Shown here: positions 1 through 9,421 of the stretch, piece by piece
Position numbering within the stretch: position 1 is the stretch's first letter
Layout of the letters: each line of letters opens with the position of its first letter
Assembly (NCBI GenBank): GCA_965198185.1
Contig: CBDAOU010000002.1
Coordinates: 1,984,001-2,048,000, forward strand
Source: JAJECS01 sp965198185
Lineage (GTDB): Bacteria > Chloroflexota > UBA11872
Direction of reading: 5' to 3'
Length of the DNA stretch: 64,000 nucleotides
Program-made: the position numbers and the translations under genes
Notes under the pieces: generated by a model
Database searches by the model: none
Seen by the model: only the letters and a program-made list of their open reading frames with translations
Told to the model about the DNA's origin: nothing

Positions 1-8
1 TGGGGGGC

Positions 9-3000
9 TTGCTCCTCCTGACCCTGGCGTCAGCCCGCATGGTGAGTGCCGCCGACGAGGGCATCACCTTGGACCCGGCGACGAATCTCGCCGTGACCGA
101 AGGCGCAGACGCGTCGTACACGGTGGTTCTGACGGGTGACACGCCGCCCACCTTTGACGTCACCGTCACCATCGAGAGCAGCAACGACGATGTGGTCGTG
201 GACACCGTTCCCGACGTGGAGGGTGCCCAGGACACCACGGGCTCTCAGACCACGCCGCTGACGTTCACGGCCGACAACTACACCACGCCGCAGACCGTGA
301 CGCTGATGACCGATGACGACGACACGATCGATGAAATTGCCTACCTCACCCACGCGGTCACCTCCTCGGACACCGCGTTCAACGACATTGCCGACTCCGA
401 TCTGCGGGTCGAAGTCGCGGATGACGACACGGCCGGAGTCACGTTCGTGTCCGGTACCGGGGACGAAGCGTTCGACCCCACGACCGTGGCGCTCGACGTG
501 ACGGAAACCGACGCTCCGGTCGACGTCGCCAGCTACACCGTGGTGCTGACTGCCGAGCCCGCGGCCGACGTGACGGTCACCATCAGCAGCGACAACGCCG
601 ATGTGACATTTACGTCCGGCGTCCGTTCGGCCGGCATGATCGGTGGCGTCTCCGTCGACAACGCCGTCCTGACCCTGACGTTCACGGACGAAAACTGGGA
701 CACAGCGCAGACCGTCGAGACGGAAGTCGCGGCCGACGCCACGACGGAGGACGAGTCCGTCGTGCTCACGCACGCCATCACGTCACCCGACAGGGGTTAC
801 AACGCTCTTCCCGACCAGACGGTGAAGATCGAAATCACCGACGACGACCCCGCCGACCTGACGTTCGTTGACACGACCGCTCCCGCCAACGACAGGAGCC
901 TGGATGTAACCGAAAACAGCGAAGCCACCTATACGGTGGCGCTGGCGGCGCAGCCCACGGCCGACGTGACGGTCACCATCAACAGCAGTGACAACGGCGC
1001 GGTGGGCGTAAGGACCGACAGCACCGTTGGATTCGGGGCGACCGCCGAGCTGACGTTCACGATGGACAACTACAGCACGGCGCAGGACGTCATGGTGTTG
1101 GCTCGCCCGGACGGCAACGCGGTGAGCGAGAACGTAACGCTCAGCCACGCGGTCGAGTCGGCCGACCTCAAGTTCAAGGGTCCGGCGATCATCGCCGCGA
1201 AAATCGCCGCCGTCCCCGATGACGCGGCGGACAAGGACGACCAGATTGCCGCTGCCCGGAACTCGCTGAACGTGGCGGTCGAAGCCGTTGACACGTCCGC
1301 CGGCATCAGGATCTCCGAGACCACGCTGACATTGGTTGATGGCGCCGTTTCCGGCGACAACATCCTTTCCGTGCAGTACACCGTGACGCTGCAGGCGGCG
1401 CCCGCGGGCACCGTGACCGTTACGGTCGTGCGAAGCGACGCCGCCGATCCGAACGACGACGTGGCAGTGACCCCGGCCAGCGGCACGTTTTTGGCGGGCA
1501 ACCTTTCGAATACGTTCTCGATCGAGCTGACGGAAGACCGCGACACGGCGGCTGAGGCGTCGATCACGATCAGCCACACCATCACGTCCACCGACGAAGC
1601 GGGAGACGCGGCGTACACGGCCCTGTCACCGGAGGTGCTGGTCAGCTTCAAGGACGAGGATGCCGCCGGCGTCACGTTCACTGGCTCGCCAGTGGCGGTC
1701 GATGAAGGCGGCAGCGGGACTTACACCGTGGTGCTGGACGCGGAGCCCACCGCCGCCGTGACCGTGAGAATCACGAGCGACAACACCGATGTGACGGTCG
1801 AGCCGGCGTCCTTGACGTTCGTCGCGGACGCCGCGGCGGAGGGCGAGGCTCTCTGGAATGCTGCTCAGACCGTCACGGTGAGTGCCGCGTCGGACGACAA
1901 CAACATGGATGAGGATGATGTCATCCTCAGTCACGCGGTTTCGTCGGCCGACGCGAAGTTCATCTCAACGGCGCTGACGACCGCCGCCGGTGACGCTGCG
2001 GTTGCGCTTCTCGCGGCTGACGCAACGGACGAGGAGAAAGCCGAAGCCCGGGCCACTGCCGAAGCCGCGGCGCTGAACGTGACGGTCAACGTCACGGACA
2101 AGTCCGCCGGCGTCAGGCTCAGCGAAAGCACGCTGATGCTGACCGAAGGCGATAGCGGCGGCTACACCGTGGTGCTGCAGAAGGCGCCCACGGACAATGT
2201 GACCGTCAACATCACGAGCGACAACGAAGACGTGACTGTGAGTCCGGCCAGCCTGGAATTCACCAGCGGCAACTTCTCGCAGGCGCAGACCGTCACCGTC
2301 GACGTCGTGGAGGCCGACGCGACCGATACCGAAGATGAGACGGTCACGCTCACGCACATGGTCATGTCCAACGACATCGATTACGACCGCATCGTCGTGG
2401 ACTCGGTGACCGTTGCGGTCGCGGATGACACGCGAGCCCTCGTGCTCAGCGACATCAGCTCCGTGGCCGAAGGCGGCATGGCCAGCTTCACCGTGGTGCT
2501 GAGCGAGGTGCCCTCGGCGGACGTGACCGTGACCGTCAGCAGCGACATGGCTGACGTGTTGGCGGTGGACGGGGCCGATGGAGACGGCAACCTCGAGTTG
2601 ACGTTCACGACGGCCGAGATGACGGACGAGGCCGACACCTTCGGGTGGGGTGAGCCGCAGACAGTCATGCTGACCGCTGCGGAGAACACCGCTGACGAGG
2701 CGGTCAATCCGACCGTCACGATCACGCTTAGCCCCGATGGCGGCTATTCGGACGCCCAGACAGTGATGATCGAGGTCATGGACAACGACATCACGGGTGT
2801 CGAGATCAGCCAGCTTGCAGCCGTGATCGAAGGCGGCAGCGGTGAGTTCACGGTGGTGCTGGGCGCGGCGCCCACGGGCGACGTGACCGTCACCATCAGC
2901 AGCAGCGACTTAGCTGTTGTGACGGTGGACGAGGCCGACGCCGACACCGGCGAACTGACCCTGACGTTCACCATGGCCGAGATGACGGACGAGGCCGACA

Positions 3001-5204
3001 CCTTCGGGTGGGGCGAGCCGCAGACCGTCACGGTGACTGCTCTCGAGGACGGCGACACCGATGACGGCAGCGCTTCGCTCTCCGTCATGGTGTCCTCAAT
3101 GGACGACACTTACGACGGGCGGAGCGCGACGGTGCCGGTGTTCGTGAGCGACAAGGATCCGTTGCTAGTTCCGGTTGTAGGCCCAGGTCTAACGATCAGC
3201 CAGCCTGAGCCCGTGCCCGAAGGCGGGAGCGGTCAGTTCACGATCTTCCTGAATGCGGCGCCCGAGGCCGACGTGACCATCGACATCAGCAGCGGCGACG
3301 CCGCGGTGACGGTGGCGCCGACGAGCCTGACGTTCACGGCGGACGACTTCGGCACGGCGCAAGCCGTGATGGTGATGGCTGCCGAGGACGATGACACCGA
3401 GCACGTCACGGCTTCGCTGACCTTGGCGGTGACCTCGACGGATACCCGTTACAGCGGGCTGACCTCGACCGTGGTGGTCCTTGTCGCCAACAACGATGCG
3501 GTGGAGGTGGATCGGCCAGTTCCGGTTGTAGGCCCAGGTCTAACGATCAGCCAGCCTGAGCCCGTGCCCGAAGGCGGGAGCGGTCAGTTCACGATCTTCC
3601 TGAATGCGGCGCCCGAGGCCGACGTGACCATCGACATCAGCAGCGGCAACGCCGCGGTGACGGTGGCGCCGACGAGCCTGACGTTCACGGCGGACGACTT
3701 CGCCACGGTGCAAACCGTGATGGTGATGGCTGCCGAGGACGATGACACTGACCACCTCCAGGCTTTGCTGAGCTTCGCGGTGACCTCGACGGATACCGAT
3801 TACAGCGGGCTGACCTCGACCGTGGTGGTCCTTGTCGCCAACAACGATGCGGTGGAGGTGGATCGGCCAGTTCCGGTTGTAGGCCCAGGTCTAACGATCA
3901 GCCAGCCTGAGCCCGTGCCCGAAGGCGGGAGCGGTCAGTTCACGATCTTCCTGAATGCGGCGCCCGAGGCCGACGTGACCATCGACATCAGCAGCGGCAA
4001 CGCCGCGGTGACGGTGGCGCCGACGAGCCTGACGTTCACGGCGGACGACTTCGCCACGGCGCAAGCCGTGATGGTGATGGCTGCCGAGGACGATGACACC
4101 GAGCACGTCACGGCTTCGCTGACCTTGGCGGTGACCTCGACGGATACCGATTACAGCGGGCTGGCCTCGACCGTGGTGGTCCTTGTCGCCAACAACGATG
4201 CGGTGGAGGTGGATCGGCCAGTTCCGGTTCCAGCCGCAGGTCTAACGATCAGCCAGCCTGAGCCCGTGCCCGAAGGCGGGAGCGGTCAGTTCACGATCTT
4301 CCTGAATGCGGCGCCCGAGGCCGACGTGACCATCGACATCAGCAGCGGCGACGCCGCGGTGACGGTGGCGCCGATGAGCCTGACGTTCACGGCGGACGAC
4401 TTCGCCACGGCGCAAACCGTGATGGTGATGGCTGCCGAGGACGATGACACTGACCACCTCCAGGCTTCGCTGAGCTTCGCGGTGACCTCGACGGATACCG
4501 CTTACAGCGGGCTGACCGCGACCGTGGTGGTCCTTGTCGCCGACAACGATCCCGTGGTCGAGGAAGTCGAGGTCGCAGGTCCGACGGTTACGGTCACCAG
4601 AACGGTCACCCGGACCGTGACGGCGCCGGCACCGCCGGCACCGCCGGCACCGCCGGCACCGATGGCGCCGATGGATGGCGTGATTGGCAACACGGCTTCG
4701 GCCACGGCCACCTTGGTGGACGGGCGCGTGGTGGTGACTCGCCACGACGGCGGGGCCTCGCTGGTGGTCAACATTGGTGGATTCATCCGCGACGAGTCGC
4801 TGGGCCAGACCTACCAGGTCGTGCGCCGAATGGACGGCATGATCGTGCGGCAGTGGGTGGCACCGGGCAGCCCGCTGGTCTACCAGATCCCGTGGGCCGT
4901 GGTGAACAGCCAGTTCAGCGTCCCGGTGGGTGTGGTTGGCGCGATCCCGTTGGACGACCAGTCAGGCGCGCCCGGTCAGCTGGTGCGGCGCTTTGACGGC
5001 GGCGACGACCGGATCTTCAGCTACGACGGTATGGGTGGCTGGCGGCATGTGCCGGACATCCCGACCTTCCAAGCTCTGGGTCTCTACTGGTGCGACGTGA
5101 CGGCGGCTGACGCGGGCTTCTTTGACCGCATCACCATCGGCGCGCCGCACCCGGCGACCGACCAGCCCGCCAGGAGCGACTACCCCAGTTGCTCCACCGG
5201 GTAA
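9..5204 (+). CDS. Giant secreted Calx-beta-like repeat protein, 5' end outside window
   Basis: The reading frame is open to the window edge, so the true start probably lies upstream; the TTG at base 9 falls inside what looks like the end of a signal peptide (cleavage after VSA, before ADEG). About 1730 residues are visible. Nearly all are tandem units of roughly 110-120 residues with the pattern of Calx-beta/cadherin-like beta-sandwiches: 'YTVVL..P..DVTV.I.S', 'LTFT..N(Y/W/F)..(A/P)QTV.V.A..D' and closing Asp-rich turns that suggest Ca2+ binding. Four nearly identical units occupy residues ~1060-1515. A short TVTVTRTVTRTVT stretch and a Pro/Ala linker built of 9-base GCACCGCCG repeats (about 4627-4668) lead to a C-terminal ~175-residue domain with 'FSYDGMGGWRHVPDIPTFQ' and two Cys. 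It probably acts as a cell-surface or secreted adhesin. Partner and ligand cannot be read from the sequence. Confidence 0.8.
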   Translation: MLLLTLASARMVSAADEGITLDPATNLAVTEGADASYTVVLTGDTPPTFDVTVTIESSNDDVVVDTVPDVEGAQDTTGSQTTPLTFTADNYTTPQTVTLMTDDDDTIDEIAYLTHAVTSSDTAFNDIADSDLRVEVADDDTAGVTFVSGTGDEAFDPTTVALDVTETDAPVDVASYTVVLTAEPAADVTVTISSDNADVTFTSGVRSAGMIGGVSVDNAVLTLTFTDENWDTAQTVETEVAADATTEDESVVLTHAITSPDRGYNALPDQTVKIEITDDDPADLTFVDTTAPANDRSLDVTENSEATYTVALAAQPTADVTVTINSSDNGAVGVRTDSTVGFGATAELTFTMDNYSTAQDVMVLARPDGNAVSENVTLSHAVESADLKFKGPAIIAAKIAAVPDDAADKDDQIAAARNSLNVAVEAVDTSAGIRISETTLTLVDGAVSGDNILSVQYTVTLQAAPAGTVTVTVVRSDAADPNDDVAVTPASGTFLAGNLSNTFSIELTEDRDTAAEASITISHTITSTDEAGDAAYTALSPEVLVSFKDEDAAGVTFTGSPVAVDEGGSGTYTVVLDAEPTAAVTVRITSDNTDVTVEPASLTFVADAAAEGEALWNAAQTVTVSAASDDNNMDEDDVILSHAVSSADAKFISTALTTAAGDAAVALLAADATDEEKAEARATAEAAALNVTVNVTDKSAGVRLSESTLMLTEGDSGGYTVVLQKAPTDNVTVNITSDNEDVTVSPASLEFTSGNFSQAQTVTVDVVEADATDTEDETVTLTHMVMSNDIDYDRIVVDSVTVAVADDTRALVLSDISSVAEGGMASFTVVLSEVPSADVTVTVSSDMADVLAVDGADGDGNLELTFTTAEMTDEADTFGWGEPQTVMLTAAENTADEAVNPTVTITLSPDGGYSDAQTVMIEVMDNDITGVEISQLAAVIEGGSGEFTVVLGAAPTGDVTVTISSSDLAVVTVDEADADTGELTLTFTMAEMTDEADTFGWGEPQTVTVTALEDGDTDDGSASLSVMVSSMDDTYDGRSATVPVFVSDKDPLLVPVVGPGLTISQPEPVPEGGSGQFTIFLNAAPEADVTIDISSGDAAVTVAPTSLTFTADDFGTAQAVMVMAAEDDDTEHVTASLTLAVTSTDTRYSGLTSTVVVLVANNDAVEVDRPVPVVGPGLTISQPEPVPEGGSGQFTIFLNAAPEADVTIDISSGNAAVTVAPTSLTFTADDFATVQTVMVMAAEDDDTDHLQALLSFAVTSTDTDYSGLTSTVVVLVANNDAVEVDRPVPVVGPGLTISQPEPVPEGGSGQFTIFLNAAPEADVTIDISSGNAAVTVAPTSLTFTADDFATAQAVMVMAAEDDDTEHVTASLTLAVTSTDTDYSGLASTVVVLVANNDAVEVDRPVPVPAAGLTISQPEPVPEGGSGQFTIFLNAAPEADVTIDISSGDAAVTVAPMSLTFTADDFATAQTVMVMAAEDDDTDHLQASLSFAVTSTDTAYSGLTATVVVLVADNDPVVEEVEVAGPTVTVTRTVTRTVTAPAPPAPPAPPAPMAPMDGVIGNTASATATLVDGRVVVTRHDGGASLVVNIGGFIRDESLGQTYQVVRRMDGMIVRQWVAPGSPLVYQIPWAVVNSQFSVPVGVVGAIPLDDQSGAPGQLVRRFDGGDDRIFSYDGMGGWRHVPDIPTFQALGLYWCDVTAADAGFFDRITIGAPHPATDQPARSDYPSCSTG
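3189..4551 (+). repeat. Four near-identical 351-bp coding repeats
   Basis: Copies start at 3189, 3540, 3891 and 4242, an exact 351-base (117-codon) period. Each opens with TCTAACGATCAGCCAGCCTG or the same sequence one base shifted. Copies 1 and 3 share 'EHVTASLTLAV'; copies 2 and 4 share 'DHLQA(L/S)LSFAV', giving an A-B-A-B pattern. The other repeats in the protein are far more diverged, so this block is a recent expansion. Confidence 0.95.
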
Positions 5205-5244
5205 CTTGAGGTAGTCCGCTCCCAGCGGACACGGCGCAAGTCAA

Positions 5245-5281
5245 CCGGTGCGCTGGCTCCCGAAAGGGGCCAGCGCACCGG
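5245..5281 (+). terminator. Strong hairpin after the repeat-protein gene
   Basis: A 13-bp perfect stem (CCGGTGCGCTGGC with GCCAGCGCACCGG) extends by a G-T and two G-C pairs to a CGAAA loop. It lies 40 bases after the stop codon of the repeat protein. There is no T-tract, only CGCTTAAT downstream, so termination is likely but the mechanism is uncertain. Confidence 0.75.
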
Positions 5282-5432
5282 GCGCTTAATCCCCGCGCCT
5301 TGGGCATCGGCCAGCACTACGCGCCGGAAGTCCGTCCCGAGACGTCGCGCACGCGTAAACGCGCGACAATGCCCGCGTCAGCGACGACCGCGCCGGTCGG
5401 ACTCTTGATCCCACGGGCGCAGGAGAAGGACC

Positions 5433-7040
5433 GTGTTGCTACTCGAACGACGCACATTCGGCGAATCCATCAACGCGGTGGCGCTGCTGCCCGACGGCCG
5501 CCTCTGCAGCTGGAACACCGAAGGCCCCGGCTTCTACATCGCGCTCGAGAAAGGCATCTTCGACGACCCGTGGGCGCGGCAGCATCTCACCGTTCGCTAC
5601 GGGTCCTACGCCGAGGGCAAGGTCACTTGGGACGCGCCGCAGCGCGTCATGGAGCTCCCGATTGGCTTCGGCTATTGGGGCGGCGGCCCGATGCTCGTGG
5701 ATCGCGACGGCGCCATCCACCTCTTCGGCATGCGCGTCCTGATATGGCCCGAGGACATCGAGCGTCCCGGCCGCGACGAGCTGCGCTGCGACGTCTATCA
5801 CATCGTTTCCCGCGACGGCGGCGCCAGCTGGGAAGGACCGCAGCGCATCGACTACGGCCACCCATATACCGGCGCGTTGCGCCAGGCGGCTCAAATCGAC
5901 AGCGGCCGGATATTGCTGCCGCTGGAGTACTACGACTGGGACCAGACGGAGGGCATGTATTGCTGCAAGACCTGCTATTCCGACGATGGCGGGCGCACCT
6001 GGCACAACGACTCGACCGACCTGCACGTGGCCTCGGGGGGACGGCACAGCCACTCCGGCGCCAACGAGCCCACGCTGACCCAACTGGGCGACGGGCGCAT
6101 CTACAAGATCATCCGCACCCCGGGCCGCTGGCAGTACGAGTCGTACTCGGACGATGGCCGGACCTGGTCGGAGCCGCGGCGCAGCCGGTTCAAATCGGCC
6201 AATTCTCCGGGCTACCTTTTGCGCCTGCGCGACGGACGCCTGCTGTTTACCTGGAACAACACCCAGGGGCCGCCGTTCGGCGGCGAGCACAAGGAGGTCT
6301 ACTCCGCGCGGCATGTGGTCAACGCCGCGGTCTCGCACGACGACGGTCGAACGTGGCATGGCTACCGGGAGTACGCCCGCCAAGCCCTGCCCGAGCTGAT
6401 CAATGATCAGGTCAGCTACCCGCGCATGCTGGAGCTGCCGGACGGTCGCGTGCTGATGATGTTCAACCACATCACCGACGCCTGGATGCACGTGGTTTTG
6501 GACTACGTGATCCTGGATCCCGACCGGCTGGACCAAACCGAGGACCACGACGACTTCGAGCACGGCCTGGATGGGTGGTCGACAAACGGCACCGCGGGCG
6601 CGTCAGTGGTCGATGCGGACGGCGGGCGAGTGCTGCGTCTGCGTCACACCGGCGACCTGCCGCTGGGCGCCGAGCGCAACTTTCCCATCGGGGCCCGCGG
6701 CGCGCTGTCGTTCGAAATCCGCCGCGACGAGGGGTCCGCGGGTATCGATGTCGTCCTCGACGAGACCTTCTGGCGCCCGGACGACCGGCGTCCCGATGCC
6801 GCCGTCGAGCTCGCGCTGGACGCGGAGACGCTGCCAGCCGGCGCCTGGACGCCAGTGACCATTCGCTGGGACATCGCAGCAGGAACAGCGACAGCGTCGG
6901 TGGGCGAAACCGAGCGGGCGGTTCCCATCCGGGATGGGCGTTTGGGCCTGAGCTACCTCACGCTGCACGGGCGGGCCGACGCAGCCGAACGCGGCGCGAC
7001 CGACGTGCGCCGGCTGCGGGTGCAGGTGGAGAACGCCTGA
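5433..7040 (+). CDS. Sialidase-like BNR/Asp-box glycoside hydrolase
   Basis: 535 residues starting at GTG with AGGAG at 5421-5425, seven bases upstream. Four Asp-box motifs mark propeller blades: SRDGGASW, SDDGGRTW, SDDGRTW and SHDDGRTW. Early residues 'LLPDGRL' and 'GGGPMLVDRDGAIHLF' fit the six-bladed sialidase fold. After about residue 365 a second module begins ('DFEHGLDGW') with the beta-sandwich look of a carbohydrate-binding or LamG-like domain. No signal peptide is visible, so it may be cytoplasmic or use another exit route. The family includes exo-alpha-sialidases and many uncharacterised glycan hydrolases; the exact substrate cannot be assigned. It stands alone between a terminator and a convergent gene. 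Confidence 0.75.
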   Translation: MLLLERRTFGESINAVALLPDGRLCSWNTEGPGFYIALEKGIFDDPWARQHLTVRYGSYAEGKVTWDAPQRVMELPIGFGYWGGGPMLVDRDGAIHLFGMRVLIWPEDIERPGRDELRCDVYHIVSRDGGASWEGPQRIDYGHPYTGALRQAAQIDSGRILLPLEYYDWDQTEGMYCCKTCYSDDGGRTWHNDSTDLHVASGGRHSHSGANEPTLTQLGDGRIYKIIRTPGRWQYESYSDDGRTWSEPRRSRFKSANSPGYLLRLRDGRLLFTWNNTQGPPFGGEHKEVYSARHVVNAAVSHDDGRTWHGYREYARQALPELINDQVSYPRMLELPDGRVLMMFNHITDAWMHVVLDYVILDPDRLDQTEDHDDFEHGLDGWSTNGTAGASVVDADGGRVLRLRHTGDLPLGAERNFPIGARGALSFEIRRDEGSAGIDVVLDETFWRPDDRRPDAAVELALDAETLPAGAWTPVTIRWDIAAGTATASVGETERAVPIRDGRLGLSYLTLHGRADAAERGATDVRRLRVQVENA

Positions 7041-7070
7041 AACATCCGTCGAGCTGCGAGTGCATTGCCG

Positions 7071-8039
7071 TCAGGCGATGGCGAGGTCGACCCAGAGCCC
7101 CCAGTGATCGGATGCGAACAGGTCGTCCACGCGATGCCGGGTGCCGAAGCGTCCGGTGTCGGCGATGCGGAGTGACGCGCCATGGGGGCTGTGGAAGAGC
7201 GCGTGGTCGACGCGTATTGGCCGTTCTTCAGGGGCGCGAAGCCGCTCGGTGCTCCCCGAGTCCAGCATCGCCCGGTTGAACATGGCATTGCTTGTTGGAT
7301 GCGTGGGCGGCGCCAGGGACAGCGAAGGCGCCGATTCAAGATTGGCGGCCTGCATGAGGTGGCGCAGACCCGGACTGCCGGGCCGCAGGTTCAAATCGCC
7401 GATGAGCAACAGCAGATTGGACTCGCCCGCCAGCGAGGCCAGCACCTGGGCCAGCAAATGGACGGCAACATCCTGGGCGGCGGGCAACCGCGACCCTGGC
7501 AGGTGCGTCGTTGCCACCGTGGCGCGGAATTCACCGATCCTCCACTGTGTCGTTAGCAGCCATGGCTCGTGAAAGCCAAGGTCGGCGACAGAGTCGCGGT
7601 CGGCGAGCCGCACTCGCGTTGTATTGGCCGGCGGAACGCGCGCCAGCAGGGCCGGTCCCATCCGCGCGGTGGGGTGCGACGTTGGCGCGTCGATCCACTC
7701 GACGAGGGGGATGCCCGTGTCGCCCGCAACCTGCTCGGGCGTGGACTGGCCGGCCTCCCACGGACGACGGGCCGCGCGAGCCTCGTGGAGGAAGACGACA
7801 TCCGGCGCGAGGTCGGCAAGCTCCGCGGCAACGAGCGGGCGTCGGCGCTCCCACTCCCACGAATAGCCAAAGATGTTCCACATCGCGATGCGCAGTTTTG
7901 GCCGCGGATGATTCGGAGGGCGGCGCGCCGCGCTCGGAGCCGTCACGAATACCAGCCTGTCGAGAGTGTCCCGGACACCGTCGAGGTCCGGGATTGCAAT
8001 AGTCGGAAGTAGAGCTTCCCATCGTGCCGCACGCCGCAC
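7071..8039 (-). CDS. Endonuclease/exonuclease/phosphatase (EEP) family protein
   Basis: 322 residues from a GTG at 8039. The EEP metal-dependent phosphohydrolase motifs appear in order: MWNIFGY (metal/Asn site), VVFLHEAR (metal Glu), ATTHLPGS (catalytic-region His), LLIGDLNLRPGSPG (catalytic Asp/Asn), RVDHALFH (Asp) and FASDHWGLW (terminal Asp-His). The family cleaves phosphodiester or phosphomonoester bonds in nucleic acids, inositides or sphingomyelin; the substrate is not evident. The first ~45 residues carry no motif, so a downstream start is possible. It lies 36 bases after the Tat-exported protein gene on the same strand and may be co-transcribed with it. Confidence 0.7.
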   Translation of the reverse strand: MRRAARWEALLPTIAIPDLDGVRDTLDRLVFVTAPSAARRPPNHPRPKLRIAMWNIFGYSWEWERRRPLVAAELADLAPDVVFLHEARAARRPWEAGQSTPEQVAGDTGIPLVEWIDAPTSHPTARMGPALLARVPPANTTRVRLADRDSVADLGFHEPWLLTTQWRIGEFRATVATTHLPGSRLPAAQDVAVHLLAQVLASLAGESNLLLLIGDLNLRPGSPGLRHLMQAANLESAPSLSLAPPTHPTSNAMFNRAMLDSGSTERLRAPEERPIRVDHALFHSPHGASLRIADTGRFGTRHRVDDLFASDHWGLWVDLAIA

Positions 8040-8075
8040 GGCCTGGGTCGATGCGGAGGGACGGGCGACGCTTGG

Positions 8076-9203
8076 CTAGGCCACCACCACGAGATGCGGC
8101 GGCGCCCAAATGCGCCACCCGGAGGGCGTGGGATCGAGGCCGAAGATCTGGCGCGGGGTCATGACCGGCGTGTCCGAAAACCGGGGCGCGTGCCGGTTGT
8201 GCTGGAAGATCTTGATGCCGCGCCACTCGAGCTGCGGGTACGCCGTGGGATCGGTGATGGCGTTGTACTTGTGCACCTTCGCGTTGGGGGTGCCAAACCC
8301 ATCGGCGTCGAAGACCAACTCGACCTCCGGGTAGATCTCGATGTCTTGCTTGTTGGGAACCATTGACCAGGAGTCGGAGATGTCGTCGACGAACTGATGC
8401 ACGATGAGCACTTTCTTGTGCGACAGGCCCTCCTCGCGCACGTAGGCGGCCAGGGCGGCCTGGGCCTGGTTGATGCTGGCGGCGGAGAGCGTGCCGATCG
8501 GCTTGCCGGGCATGTCCTGGTCCGGCGCGGTGGCGAACTCAGGGTCCAGCGCGATATGCACGTTGGGATAGGCCAGATAGCCGGCGTCGATCATCCGCTG
8601 CACGAAATAGGTCGGCTGCAGGCGGCCGATCTGAGTGTCGAGGATCACGGCCATGTCGCGGTCCGCGGCCGGCTTGATGTAGTCCTCGATCAAGTCCACG
8701 CCAGAGGCGTCCAAGAAGATCACGCAGGAGTCGTCCGCGCTTTGGCAGGGCGTCGCCAGCCCGTAGATCAGATGCGGCGCCACCATGACGGGCGCCTCGC
8801 CGAGATCCGACATGGCGCTGGTCCACGGCGCGACGCTGCGTTCCAGCTCATCAAATGAACTCAGCGCCCCGAGCATCCCGAGCACCGGGGCCACGCCGAA
8901 ACTGCGGCCGTAGACCGTGAGTACCTGGTAGGACTGCAGAACCGATTGGGGTCCTGTGGCCGCAGAAGGATCCGACCACCACTCGCACTCGGTCGGTTCA
9001 AGGTCGGCAGCCTCGCAGATGCGGTCGAGTATCGACGCCGCTGGCCGAGATCTTTCCGACTCGGCGGGAGGGCTAGGGCTGGCTGACGCGCCGTAGGGCT
9101 CAGTCGGAGCCGATGCGGCGGCAACCCTCCCCAAGAGTGTGCCTGCCGCGCCTCCCGACAGCAGCCCCAGGCCGTGCCTGAGGAACGACCGTCGCCCGTA
9201 CAT
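8076..9203 (-). CDS. Tat-exported protein of unknown function
   Basis: 375 residues from ATG. The N-terminus GRRSFLRHGLGLL is a twin-arginine signal followed by a hydrophobic stretch and an Ala-rich cleavage region, then a Ser/Pro-rich spacer to about residue 55. The rest is an alpha/beta domain with alternating strands such as 'MAVILDTQIG', 'NVHIALDPEFAT' and 'KVLIVHQFVDDI', suggestive of a TIM-barrel-like fold with acidic residues at strand ends, as in some glycoside-hydrolase-like proteins. I do not recognise the family. The upstream 218 bases to the formate dehydrogenase gene are non-coding and could hold its promoter. Export by Tat implies folding before translocation. Confidence 0.6.
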   Translation of the reverse strand: MYGRRSFLRHGLGLLSGGAAGTLLGRVAAASAPTEPYGASASPSPPAESERSRPAASILDRICEAADLEPTECEWWSDPSAATGPQSVLQSYQVLTVYGRSFGVAPVLGMLGALSSFDELERSVAPWTSAMSDLGEAPVMVAPHLIYGLATPCQSADDSCVIFLDASGVDLIEDYIKPAADRDMAVILDTQIGRLQPTYFVQRMIDAGYLAYPNVHIALDPEFATAPDQDMPGKPIGTLSAASINQAQAALAAYVREEGLSHKKVLIVHQFVDDISDSWSMVPNKQDIEIYPEVELVFDADGFGTPNAKVHKYNAITDPTAYPQLEWRGIKIFQHNRHAPRFSDTPVMTPRQIFGLDPTPSGWRIWAPPHLVVVA

Positions 9204-9421
9204 TCCTCAGAGCAAGCCTAACATAACGGGTACAACATCTAGAAGAATGCCAGGATGCTACCCCACATATGGTAGAGACAGGCACTCTCCTTAGGTCCAC
9301 TGCGCTCGTTTCCGCAGCGACATGCACAGTGGCGCCGTCTCGGGGCCGGCTAGCGATATCGCCCAAGCGGGGCGTGCGAAACCGTCAATCGCGGCAGGAG
9401 ATGTCGCGCATCGACCGGCGT

